Below, in pieces: positions 26,336-34,060 of a stretch of DNA of 64,000 nt (position 1 is its first letter; every line of letters starts with the position of its first letter). The stretch is from positions 611,609 through 675,608 of the forward strand of contig NZ_KE150412.1 in NCBI RefSeq assembly GCF_000411255.1. The letters are read 5' to 3'. The notes below the pieces were generated by a model, which was given only the letters and a program-made list of their open reading frames with translations, ran no database searches and was not told the origin of the DNA. The position numbers were made by a program, and so were the translations under genes. The stretch comes from Paenibacillus sp. HGH0039 (GTDB lineage Bacteria > Bacillota > Bacilli > Paenibacillales > NBRC-103111).

Positions 26336-26857
26336 TCAGACCAAAGAACGAAAGGAAAGCAGCTCTTCCAGAATGTTTTGCTTGTCCTTTCCGTTCTTCA
26401 CGATGAAGACACGGACATGGTCTCCGCAGTTCTCCAGCTGTTCCAGGAGCTGCGGTCTTTTGTGCCTCCGGAAGTTCCACACCCATTTGACGAAATCCCA
26501 ATCAAGCTGTTCCGGACAGCCTTCATTAAGATCCGGCCGCGTCCGGTTGTGATACATAATCCGGCGTTTAAACACCCGGTAGACGACCAGCCAGGAAGGC
26601 AGATCGAAAAAAATGACGACATCCGCAGCCTTCAGACGCCTATCCAGCGTCCTTCCGTAATTTCCGTCCATAATCCAAGCGGGCTGCCGGATCAGCTTGC
26701 CGATGAATTCGTCCCATTCTTCATTCGGGGTCGGCACCCATCCGGGTTTCCAATAGTACGCGTCCAGATGATAAAGAGGCAGCTCCAGCTTCTCGCCGAG
26801 TTCCCGGGCGAAAGTGGATTTTCCCGAACCGCCGGGTCCGATCAGTAATAATTTCAT
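26336..26857 (-). CDS. P-loop kinase-like protein (DNA topology modulation protein FlaR family)
   Basis: The 173-residue protein starts with Walker A IGPGGSGKSTFAREL, then HLDAYYWKPGWVP and WIMDGNYGRTLDRRLKAADV, which match the adenylate-kinase-like FlaR/topology modulation family. RFKRRIMYHNRTRPD is the lid-like Arg-rich segment. The real substrate of this family is not established. ATG preceded by an AGGAG site. It stands alone. Confidence 0.85.
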   Translation of the reverse strand: MKLLLIGPGGSGKSTFARELGEKLELPLYHLDAYYWKPGWVPTPNEEWDEFIGKLIRQPAWIMDGNYGRTLDRRLKAADVVIFFDLPSWLVVYRVFKRRIMYHNRTRPDLNEGCPEQLDWDFVKWVWNFRRHKRPQLLEQLENCGDHVRVFIVKNGKDKQNILEELLSFRSLV

Positions 26858-26986
26858 TCCGTTCTCCTGTTCCCCCCCACTTTAGGCGGTTATTTCCGTT
26901 TTTTTAAGACAGCCGGAAGATTTTATCAGTTTCGATCACAGAGTGCAATAAAAAGTTGGAGTTCCGACGAAGTAAATTCCTTTCTA

Positions 26987-27034
26987 TTTACAAAACTAAC
27001 GTCCTTAGTTATTATAAAACTAATAAGATTAGTT
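26987..27034 (+). promoter_or_regulatory. Promoter of the YrdB-like gene with two palindromic operators
   Basis: -35 TTTACA, 17-base spacer, -10 TATTAT. One dyad (ACTAACGTCCTTAGT, 26995-27009) fills the spacer, and a second (AACTAATAAGATTAGTT, 27018-27034) lies just after the -10. The repeated AACTAA/TTAGTT half-sites suggest tight repression by a dimeric repressor of the TetR, MarR or ArsR class, which is not encoded beside the gene. Confidence 0.7.
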
Positions 27035-27053
27035 TTTGTGAAGGAGTGTTTGT

Positions 27054-27392
27054 ATGGCTGCCGTTTTAGCTGTTAACCTGGGAGTTCGTTTTGTGCTGGA
27101 ATGCTGCCTTCTCGTCGCGGTCGGCTATTGGGGAATGACGAAAGGAGACGGCTGGATGATGAAGACGCTGCTGGGTGCCGGGGCACCGCTATTGACCGCT
27201 GTCGTTTGGGGGCTGTTCATGTCTCCTAAAGCAAGTTATTCCCTTCCTCAGCCGTGGCACCTGCTTATGGAAGCGGCTATCTTCGGTATGGGAACGGCCT
27301 CTCTGTTTGCGGCGGGTCATACGCGCCTTGGTGTCCTCTTCCTGTCCTCAGCGGTTGTAAACCGCCTTCTGATGGCTGTCTGGTCGCAATAA
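27054..27392 (+). CDS. yrdB: YrdB/DUF2568 family small membrane protein
   Basis: The 112-residue protein has four membrane helices (about 4-25, 38-55, 66-85, 88-108) and the pattern NLGVRFVLECCLLVAVGYWG, typical of YrdB/DUF2568 proteins. Function not established. Preceded by a promoter with two palindromic operators and a GAAGGAG ribosome site. Confidence 0.8.
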   Translation: MAAVLAVNLGVRFVLECCLLVAVGYWGMTKGDGWMMKTLLGAGAPLLTAVVWGLFMSPKASYSLPQPWHLLMEAAIFGMGTASLFAAGHTRLGVLFLSSAVVNRLLMAVWSQ

Positions 27393-27467
27393 CCAGCGGA
27401 CTTCCCCTTTATCCGATTCCCCCCCCTCCCTAGCTGCTCCCTGCTCCTTCTCATTCCTTCTCATCCA

Positions 27468-27496
27468 GAATAAAGAAAATGCTTGAAGACAAACTA
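27468..27496 (+). promoter_or_regulatory. Sigma-G-like promoter of the germination operon
   Basis: GAATA, 17-base spacer, CAAACTA (one mismatch to CATACTA). It lies 35 bases before the first ger gene. Germination receptor operons are transcribed by sigma-G in the forespore in Bacillus, so this is the expected element. Confidence 0.6.
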
Positions 27497-27530
27497 AGAA
27501 GACTTCACGAGTAAAGGCAGAGGATACGCC

Positions 27531-29153
27531 ATGGCATTCTTTCTTCGCGGTTTTCCCAAAATTGCAAACCGTCCTCCCAAACGGCAGCCGCGGCAGCAGC
27601 CGTCTCCGGGTACTTCGAACGCCGGTTCCGCAAAAGCAGCCGGCGCCGCAGAAGAACCGGGCGGCGCTTCGCTGGCGGAAAGAACGGGTTGGCTGAAAAC
27701 GCTGCTCGCCCATTGTTCCGATGTCGTTTATCACACCTTTACGGCAGGGAAAAATACGCCCTGCCTCCTTGTCTACATCGAAGGGGCCGTGGACCGGAAT
27801 GATCTGCAGCAGAGTGTACTGAAAGTGATTCTAGGCGATCGGTTCGTACAAGGAGAAGAATCTCTCGCAGGGAACCTCTTCGACTGCAAAATGCTTCCTG
27901 CCGACCGGCAGAAAACACTCCTGACGATGAAAGATGCGCTTCAGGATATTTTGGAAGGCAGCGCTGTGCTTCTGCTCGACCAGGAGTCCCGCATGATGTC
28001 GTTCGGGCTAAGCTCCTACATCAAAAGGCAAATCGACGAACCGAACAGTGAAACCGTTATCCGCGGACCTCGGGAGGCGTTTGTCGAGAGCATCCAGGAC
28101 AACTTGTCCATGCTCCGAAAACGGCTCCGAACGCACAATTTCAAATGCGTGGAACAAATCATCGGCACGAAGACCCGCACACGGGTCATTACGGTCTACA
28201 TGGAAGACGTCTGCAGTCCGGCGCTGGTCGATGAAGCAGCCCGGCGGCTGGCCGATATCGAGATCGATTCGGTTATGGGCTCCAGCTATCTGGAGGAATT
28301 TATCGAAGACAATCCGTACTCTCCTTTTCCGCAGCTGCAATATACGGAACGCCCCGATGTCGTCGCCGCCGCCCTTCTCGAAGGCAGAATCGCCGTTATT
28401 GTGGAAGGTACGCCCATTGTCATTATGGCGCCCACAACCTTGTTCATGATGATGCAGTCCCCCGAAGATTATTACCAGCGGTTCTGGGCGGGATCCTGGA
28501 TCCGCTGGATCCGTTACGTGTTCCTGTTCGTTTCTTTACTGCTGCCGTCCTTTTATATCGCCGTTACGACGTTTCATCCGGAAACGATCCCGGAAAGAAT
28601 GCTGATTACGATCGCTTCATCCAGAGAGGTCGTCCCTTTCTCGGCGTTTGTCGAGGCGCTGATCATGGAAGTTTTCTTCGAAGCTCTTAGGGAAGCGGCT
28701 ACGCGTATCCCGAAATCGGTCGGGCAGGCCGTCTCCATCATCGGCGCGCTCATTATCGGGACGGCAGCCGTGCAGGCGGGCATCGCCTCGGCGGCGATGG
28801 TCATTATCGTCTCGCTGACGGGCATCGCCTCTTTTATTATCCCGCACTACGATCTCGGGCTCTCGTTCCGGCTGCTGCGCTTCCCCATCATGATCCTGGC
28901 GGGCGGATTCGGGCTGGTGGGCATTGCCTGCGCCATGATCCTCATCTATATCCATCTCACGGAGCTGAAGTCGTTCGGCATCCCCTACCTGTCTCCGGTC
29001 GTGCCGATGGTTCCGAAGGATATGAAAGACATTTTCGTGAGAGCTCCGTGGTGGACCATGATCACGCGGCCCAAGTTTACGTCCTCCCGCAATCTTCACA
29101 GGCAGAAGCCGAACGGCCGCAAGTGGGCAAATCCCGCCGAGGAAGGAGATTGA
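27531..29153 (+). CDS. Spore germination receptor A subunit (GerA family)
   Basis: The 540-residue protein has a Pro/Gln/Ala-rich cytoplasmic N-terminus (1-60), the conserved soluble GerA domain (about 65-290) with PREAFVESIQDNLSMLRKRL, and about five membrane helices from 320 on (SLLLPSFYIAVTTFHPE, REAATRIPKSVGQAVSIIGA, IPHYDLGLSFRLLRFP). In the spore inner membrane it forms the nutrient-gated channel complex with B and C. First gene of a four-gene operon with a sigma-G-like promoter. The ligand cannot be predicted. Confidence 0.96.
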   Translation: MAFFLRGFPKIANRPPKRQPRQQPSPGTSNAGSAKAAGAAEEPGGASLAERTGWLKTLLAHCSDVVYHTFTAGKNTPCLLVYIEGAVDRNDLQQSVLKVILGDRFVQGEESLAGNLFDCKMLPADRQKTLLTMKDALQDILEGSAVLLLDQESRMMSFGLSSYIKRQIDEPNSETVIRGPREAFVESIQDNLSMLRKRLRTHNFKCVEQIIGTKTRTRVITVYMEDVCSPALVDEAARRLADIEIDSVMGSSYLEEFIEDNPYSPFPQLQYTERPDVVAAALLEGRIAVIVEGTPIVIMAPTTLFMMMQSPEDYYQRFWAGSWIRWIRYVFLFVSLLLPSFYIAVTTFHPETIPERMLITIASSREVVPFSAFVEALIMEVFFEALREAATRIPKSVGQAVSIIGALIIGTAAVQAGIASAAMVIIVSLTGIASFIIPHYDLGLSFRLLRFPIMILAGGFGLVGIACAMILIYIHLTELKSFGIPYLSPVVPMVPKDMKDIFVRAPWWTMITRPKFTSSRNLHRQKPNGRKWANPAEEGD

Positions 29154-29158
29154 AGAGC

Positions 29159-30346
29159 ATGCGAATAACGGCAAGATTAGCGGGAATCCTTCTCTCCCTC
29201 CTTCTCCTTGCGGGATGCTGGTCCTCGGTTGAGTTGAACGACCGGGCATTCGTGAGGATGGTGATGGTCGACAAAACCGATGACGGATACGAGCTTGTGC
29301 TGGGCATGCCCTTGGCGAACCGGTTGATTCCCGGTGAAGTGGGAGGTTCCTCCCAATCGGGGCGTGAGCCGTTTACGTACTTTTCCAAGATCGATTCGAA
29401 TCTGAGCGACGCCTTCCGTAAAATCCAGAACGATCTCTCGCGGAAAATTACATTCGGACAGACTCGCGTCGTCATTATCGGAAATCGGTACGCCGAGGAA
29501 GGTATCGGATCGCTGCTGGATCTGATAGCCCGGGAACCGAGAGTGCACATTAATGCGAACTTGTTCGTGACGCACGGTAGCGTCGATAAAGTTATCCAGC
29601 TCCCTCTGACCATGGAACGTTTCCCGTCCGACATTTTCTATGCCTACGGCAGACGTAAAATAGCGACGACCATCAATTTCAAAGATATCTTGAAAGCCCA
29701 TTACATGGGGGGAGATTTTCTGGCTACTCGCCTGGTTTTCGGTAAAATGGGCATTATGAACGAATCCAAAGAGGAATATTGGATGGGTCCCGACGGAGCG
29801 GCTGTATTCAAAGGGGACAAGATGGTCGGCTCACTGCCGGGCAAAAACGCCGCAGGAGCTTTGTGGATACAGGGCAAGCCCGAAACACGGGAGATTACGG
29901 TGCCTTCCCCGACGGACGGCAAAGTCGTCAGCCTGCTCGTCGAACGGAATTCGACCCGAATCCGGCCCGAGCTGACGGGAGATGCCCTTACTTACAACAT
30001 TCATGTCAAAACGGATCTGGATATCGTCGCTTCTTACTCCAACATTAATTTAAAGGATCACAAGCAGCTCAAAGAAATGGAGAAAAGTGTGGAAAACAAA
30101 ATCAAGGAGGATGTCGAGCACTCGATCCAGCTGACTCGGCAAATGGGAACCGACGCGTTTCAACTGAACCGCTATCTGGAATGGAGATATCCGAAGGAAT
30201 GGAACCGGATCAATAAAGAGTGGAATGAACTATTCAGCAAAAAAGTCAAGATCCAGTGCACGTCCGACGCCATCATCCGGCGGATCGGAGTAGTCAAGAA
30301 AACGTTCACCGGAGATCCGCAAAAAGACAAGGAGGTTTCGAAATGA
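29159..30346 (+). CDS. Spore germination receptor C subunit lipoprotein (GerC family)
   Basis: The 395-residue lipoprotein starts MRITARLAGILLSLLLLAGC (lipobox LLLAGCWS), followed by the conserved WSSVELNDRAFV, GQTRVVIIGNRYAEEGI and the C-terminal Ger(x)C domain ending WNRINKEWNELFSKKV. It anchors at the outer face of the spore inner membrane. ATG 29159 follows GGAAGGAGAT. It lies 5 bases after the A-subunit gene, and its stop overlaps the next start as ATGA. Confidence 0.95.
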   Translation: MRITARLAGILLSLLLLAGCWSSVELNDRAFVRMVMVDKTDDGYELVLGMPLANRLIPGEVGGSSQSGREPFTYFSKIDSNLSDAFRKIQNDLSRKITFGQTRVVIIGNRYAEEGIGSLLDLIAREPRVHINANLFVTHGSVDKVIQLPLTMERFPSDIFYAYGRRKIATTINFKDILKAHYMGGDFLATRLVFGKMGIMNESKEEYWMGPDGAAVFKGDKMVGSLPGKNAAGALWIQGKPETREITVPSPTDGKVVSLLVERNSTRIRPELTGDALTYNIHVKTDLDIVASYSNINLKDHKQLKEMEKSVENKIKEDVEHSIQLTRQMGTDAFQLNRYLEWRYPKEWNRINKEWNELFSKKVKIQCTSDAIIRRIGVVKKTFTGDPQKDKEVSK

Positions 30347-30555
30347 TTACGGTCCTGGTGACGTACGCGATTGTCATGCTCATTCAATGGAGATACCTGG
30401 TGCGCTGCGGAAAAAAGAAACGGACCTTCTCCGTTTCTTTAAGCGTAACCGGCGGCCTTTGCGCCTGCGTGCTGCTTCTCCATCATTCGAAGAACGGAGA
30501 AACGTTGGTCGAATGGCTCGAAATCATATTCGGTTCCTTGCATGTGACGTCTTAA
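30343..30555 (+). CDS. Small two-helix membrane protein of the ger operon (D-subunit-like)
   Basis: The 70-residue product has two membrane helices (ITVLVTYAIVMLIQW and SLSVTGGLCACVLLLHH) joined by a short basic loop (CGKKKRT), then a short tail. Its ATG overlaps the C-subunit stop (ATGA), so it is co-translated. Small two-helix D proteins encoded in some ger operons of Bacillus megaterium modulate receptor activity; this looks like an equivalent, but sequence homology is not claimed. Confidence 0.75.
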   Translation: MITVLVTYAIVMLIQWRYLVRCGKKKRTFSVSLSVTGGLCACVLLLHHSKNGETLVEWLEIIFGSLHVTS

Positions 30556-30575
30556 ACCCGCTGAAGGAGGCTATC

Positions 30576-31685
30576 ATGGACAAAATAACGCCTTTGCAGA
30601 CTTATATGCTGTTCACCCAGTATCTTCTCTCTACGCTGGTCAGCTTTCTCGCGGCGCCTCTTATCCAGAATGCGGGATACTCGGTCTGGATTCCCGTTAT
30701 TGCCGGCAGTCTCCTGGGAGGAGTTCTCACTTACCTGGCTTACAAATTAGGCTGCCGCAGACCCGGACGCTACATGGCGGAGTATGGCCGGGAAATTATC
30801 GGACGGCCTCTGCATTATTTGTTGGTCCTGTTTATGGCGTTCGTTTATTTGTTTACGGCCGCGCTTGTGCTGAGGCAATTGACCGATTTTATCGTCGAAA
30901 TTTACCTCCCGGGCACTCCCCTCTGGGCCGTGGCCGGCCTGCTCGGCCTATGCACGACGAGGCTTGTCCACTCGGGTGTCACGAACATTTTCCGTTCAGG
31001 CCAAGGTGTTTTTTTCGTGGCACTGGCTCTGGTTGTACTTATCGCCGTTGCTTCCTGCCAAGATATCGTCCCCTATTCGGTCGTTTCACTGGTCACCAAC
31101 TTTGACGGACGCGGCATTTTTAGCGCAACGGCTATGATTACGGGCCTTTTCGGAGAAATGACGTTTATCGCGCTGTTTTTCCCCAAGTTTAAGGAAACAG
31201 GCCGGACGATGAAGGCGCTGGTATGGGCTATCGTCACCGCCGCAGTGCTGACATTGGGGAATCTGATTCCGATGGTGCTCCTTTTCGGGCCTTCCCTGGC
31301 AGCCAATCTGACCTACGCCAACCTGGAAATGACGCGGTACATTCAGCTCGGCAATTTTATCCAGAACATGGACCCGATCCTCATCCTCATGTGGTTGTTT
31401 ACGCTGCTCGTCAAAATCAGCCTCTTCCTGTATATCTCGGTGATCGCCGTCACGCAGACGCTGAAAATGAAAGATACTCGGCCGCTCACCCTGCCATTCG
31501 GCGTTACGGTCGTTTTCCTCTGCCTCTGGATGGTGAATTCCTCCGAGACCCTGGACCGGTTCGCCGGTACGGCCGAGGTGCCCATGATGCTGCTGGCGGA
31601 GCTGATTCCCGTCGTATATTTGCTGGTCGACGCGCTCCGGTCCCGCTTCAAAAAACGGCAGCCCGTCCGGGAACCTTCCACTTAA
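30576..31685 (+). CDS. Spore germination receptor B subunit (GerB family)
   Basis: The 369-residue polytopic protein has about ten membrane helices and the amino-acid permease-like GerB fold (ITPLQTYMLFTQYLLSTL near the start, EMTFIALFFPKF, NLTYANLEMTRYIQL and IPVVYLLVD). It carries the nutrient-binding pocket of the receptor. ATG 30576 follows GAAGGAGG. The order A-C-small-B is one of the common permutations. Confidence 0.94.
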   Translation: MDKITPLQTYMLFTQYLLSTLVSFLAAPLIQNAGYSVWIPVIAGSLLGGVLTYLAYKLGCRRPGRYMAEYGREIIGRPLHYLLVLFMAFVYLFTAALVLRQLTDFIVEIYLPGTPLWAVAGLLGLCTTRLVHSGVTNIFRSGQGVFFVALALVVLIAVASCQDIVPYSVVSLVTNFDGRGIFSATAMITGLFGEMTFIALFFPKFKETGRTMKALVWAIVTAAVLTLGNLIPMVLLFGPSLAANLTYANLEMTRYIQLGNFIQNMDPILILMWLFTLLVKISLFLYISVIAVTQTLKMKDTRPLTLPFGVTVVFLCLWMVNSSETLDRFAGTAEVPMMLLAELIPVVYLLVDALRSRFKKRQPVREPST

Positions 31686-31735
31686 TTGCCGACAGATGGC
31701 CCGGGCCGGAGAGGCCCCTTTGCTGCTTCCGCACA

Positions 31736-31770
31736 ATAAAAAAGGCCGTGCCCTTTCACCGGACCGGCCT
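31736..31770 (-). terminator. Terminator of the autolysin gene
   Basis: On the minus strand AGGCCG pairs with CGGCCT around a 16-base loop and is followed by TTTTTTATT. A weaker plus-strand hairpin (GGGCC / GGCCC, near 31703-31718) may end the ger operon. Confidence 0.65.
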
Positions 31771-31795
31771 GTTCGCCGCCTCTATTCACACTGCG

Positions 31796-33079
31796 TTATT
31801 GCGTCCCGTCTCCGCTGAGAAGATCGTACAAACGCTTCAGAACAACGGCCTCCGCCCACAAAGGAAGCGGCTCGTCAAGTTTGTCTTTCCACGCCGGATC
31901 GGTCAGAAGTCCTTTCTCGTAAAGCCAATCCACGCCTTCTGTTTTCCAGACCGGTATTTCAGGCTGAATTCCCGGATTCAGTCCCATCGCTTTGGCCACC
32001 CCGTCTCCTATGGCGTTCGCCAGATTTGTAAGCACATCTGAATTTCCAAGCAGACTGCCGTCGGTAGCGTTATCAATAAACAGATTTTCAAGCAGCACCG
32101 CAGACATATCGGTTTCCCGCAATACCGCGAAATCCGCTTCCTTCTTGCCCCGGTCGGCGGCTCCCAGCGTGTTTAAATAATGCACAACCGTATCGTGCAC
32201 AATGGTGCGCTTCTGTCCCGTCACTCCGCTAGAAGTGCCCGGATAAACATACGATTCGAATCCTTCCCCGCCGCCGGCGTTGATATGGATAGAGACGAAA
32301 TAAGCCGCTCCCCAGCCGTTAGCCAAGTTTGCACGATCGGACAGGGCGACGAAAACGTCCGTACTCCGTGTCAGTTTGACATTAGCCGCATACTCGTTAA
32401 CGAGCCGATCCCGGACCTGGAGCGCCAGTGCAAGCGTCAAGTCCTTCTCCAGCAGGCCGCTGCCCGTAGCGCCGGAATCCGTGCCGCCGTGACCGGCGTC
32501 GATCACGATAAGCGGTTTAACGGTCGGCACCGGAACCTGATCCGCCGCCGTCATGCCGTCGTACAGCTTCAGGATGGAGTGCCCGTAGGTTTCCCCCGCT
32601 TCCAAAGCGGCCTGCAGGCTGGCGTATTTGTTCCGGTCATAGCCGGGAACGGCCCAACGGCCCGCAAGATCCTCCCAGTTCGGCGCGATGCCGCGCGTGA
32701 CGAGCGTGAACCGGGGATCGACGACCGCTTCTCCTGCCGGAAGCGAGTTTTTGGACGCATAGGCGAAAAGATGCTGAATTTGCGCCGTTACGCCGTCCTT
32801 GATCGTCGGGAAGCTGTTGCCGGGAACTCCCCCCGTCGCTCCGATACCGGCAAAGTTGTTCTGCTCGGGTTTGACGTCTCCCCCGAACCTGAACCAATTC
32901 GTCTCATGAATGGACTGGGCGACGGCGGCATCGCCGCGGACGCCGTATTTGGCTCCCACGGTTAGAAATTGCCTGGCTATTTCCGGGTTGAAGGACGGAT
33001 TGACCTTGCGAATGAATGCTGTGATGACATCAAGCGAAGCTAGTGAAGTGCCCATGATCGGATGCTGGGATACAGCCAT
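31796..33079 (-). CDS. Two-domain autolysin: glucosaminidase plus N-acetylmuramoyl-L-alanine amidase, no signal peptide
   Basis: The 427-residue protein joins a glucosaminidase domain (about 5-150; PEIARQFLTVGAKYGVRGDA with HETNWFRFGG) to an Amidase_3 domain (about 190-360). The latter has zinc ligands IDAGHGG, Glu in LLEKDLTLAL and His in SIHINAG, and catalytic Glu in AVLLENLF. A C-terminal segment (about 375-420, WLYEKGLLTDPAWK) may bind the wall. Together it would cut both glycan strands and the amide bond. ATG 33079 follows GAGGTGAGGAGA and gives MAVSQHPIMG with no export signal. It may be released by lysis or a holin, or act inside the sporangium. Confidence 0.88.
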   Translation of the reverse strand: MAVSQHPIMGTSLASLDVITAFIRKVNPSFNPEIARQFLTVGAKYGVRGDAAVAQSIHETNWFRFGGDVKPEQNNFAGIGATGGVPGNSFPTIKDGVTAQIQHLFAYASKNSLPAGEAVVDPRFTLVTRGIAPNWEDLAGRWAVPGYDRNKYASLQAALEAGETYGHSILKLYDGMTAADQVPVPTVKPLIVIDAGHGGTDSGATGSGLLEKDLTLALALQVRDRLVNEYAANVKLTRSTDVFVALSDRANLANGWGAAYFVSIHINAGGGEGFESYVYPGTSSGVTGQKRTIVHDTVVHYLNTLGAADRGKKEADFAVLRETDMSAVLLENLFIDNATDGSLLGNSDVLTNLANAIGDGVAKAMGLNPGIQPEIPVWKTEGVDWLYEKGLLTDPAWKDKLDEPLPLWAEAVVLKRLYDLLSGDGTQ

Positions 33080-33237
33080 TCTCCTCACCTCTTCAACGTC
33101 ATGTAGGATAGAACAGAATATGCCGGTTTTCCCCCGGCGGTAAGTGTGTATGTCCCATCTGCTTCCAATATAGCTCAAATGCCCTTGTACACGCGAGATA
33201 ATTCCCCCAAGAAGTCAATAGAACCCGGCAGGCAGAC

Positions 33238-33270
33238 AAAAAAGACCTTCTCCGGGAAGAGAAGGTCTTT
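33238..33270 (-). terminator. Terminator of the nitroreductase gene
   Basis: Minus strand: AAAGACCTTCTC and GAGAAGGTCTTT form a 12-bp perfect stem with a 6-base loop and a TTTTTT tail. Confidence 0.85.
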
Positions 33271-33288
33271 AAGGCGAAGCCGAAAGGC

Positions 33289-33885
33289 TTATTTAAACAC
33301 TTTCACGCGGTCTTCAAGCGGCTGGAATTGTTTTTCGCCGGCTTCTGCGGCAGGCTTGCCGAAAGGCATTTGAGCTACGAGTTTCCAAGTGGCGGGCACG
33401 TTCCATTCGGTGCGCACCGCTTCGTCGACGAGCGGGTTGTAGTGCTGCAGGGTAGCTCCGAAACCTTCGGCTTCCAGACTCGTCCACACGACGAATTGAA
33501 GCATGCCGGAAGAATGGTGGGACCAGATCGGGAAGTTATCGGCATAGGCCGCAAATTGCTGCTGCAGCCCTTCCACGACCGCTTGATCTTCGAAGAACAG
33601 CACCGTTCCGTAGCCGTTTTTGAAGAGAGTCATTTTCTGGGCGGTTGCTTCGAACTTCTCGCCGTCACCGACGATGCCGCGCAGAATCTCCGTTGTAAGA
33701 TCCCAGAACTTGTCGTGCTGTTCGTTCAGCAGAACGACCAGTCTCGCGCTTTGGGAGTTAAAAGAAGAAGGCGTATGTTGAACAGCTTCGTTTACCAGTT
33801 CTACAATTTTTTCGTCCGAGACGACGGCGTCTTTGCTGATCGCGTAGATCGAGCGTCTGTTTTTTACAGCAGTATTGAAATCCAT
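33289..33885 (-). CDS. Nitroreductase family protein (Frm2-like)
   Basis: The 198-residue protein has the short nitroreductase pattern MDFNTAVKNRRSIYAISKD (FMN-phosphate contact), VQHTPSSFNSQSARLVVLL, and GMLQFVVWTSLEAEGFGATLQHYNP, closest to the Frm2/Hbn group of single-domain oxidoreductases. These reduce nitroaromatics or quinone-like compounds. The promoter carries a GTAAG...GTAAC dyad resembling the boxes of the HxlR-regulated genes at 35 and 40 kb, so it may belong to a quinone-stress response. Confidence 0.85.
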   Translation of the reverse strand: MDFNTAVKNRRSIYAISKDAVVSDEKIVELVNEAVQHTPSSFNSQSARLVVLLNEQHDKFWDLTTEILRGIVGDGEKFEATAQKMTLFKNGYGTVLFFEDQAVVEGLQQQFAAYADNFPIWSHHSSGMLQFVVWTSLEAEGFGATLQHYNPLVDEAVRTEWNVPATWKLVAQMPFGKPAAEAGEKQFQPLEDRVKVFK

Positions 33886-33908
33886 GATTTCTTAGCCACC
33901 TCTTTTTT

Positions 33909-33935
33909 GTAAGTTGCCTACTTTTATAGTGTAAC
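33909..33935 (-). promoter_or_regulatory. Putative operator overlapping the nitroreductase promoter
   Basis: Plus-strand reading GTAAGTTGCCTACTTTT... to GTAAC. The -10 (TATAAA on the minus strand) lies inside. It shares ACTTTT and GTAACCTA with the operator of the dioxygenase gene. Weaker match than the 35.4 and 40.3 kb pair. Confidence 0.4.
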
Positions 33936-34002
33936 CTATTTCGAATAAAAAAGCATCTTTTTTTTAGCGGGTGCAAAAAGATTTGATTTAGGCACAAAAA
34001 AA

Positions 34003-34053
34003 GGCTGAATCTCCCGCTTCAACTGTTTGAAGCAAGGAGTATTCAACCTTTTG
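34003..34053 (-). terminator. Terminator after the Bcr/CflA gene
   Basis: An inner hairpin (GCTTCAA / TTGAAGC) inside an outer stem (GGCTGAAT with ATTCAACC) and a T-run on the minus strand, just beyond the stop codon. Confidence 0.6.
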
Positions 34054-34060
34054 TATATCG

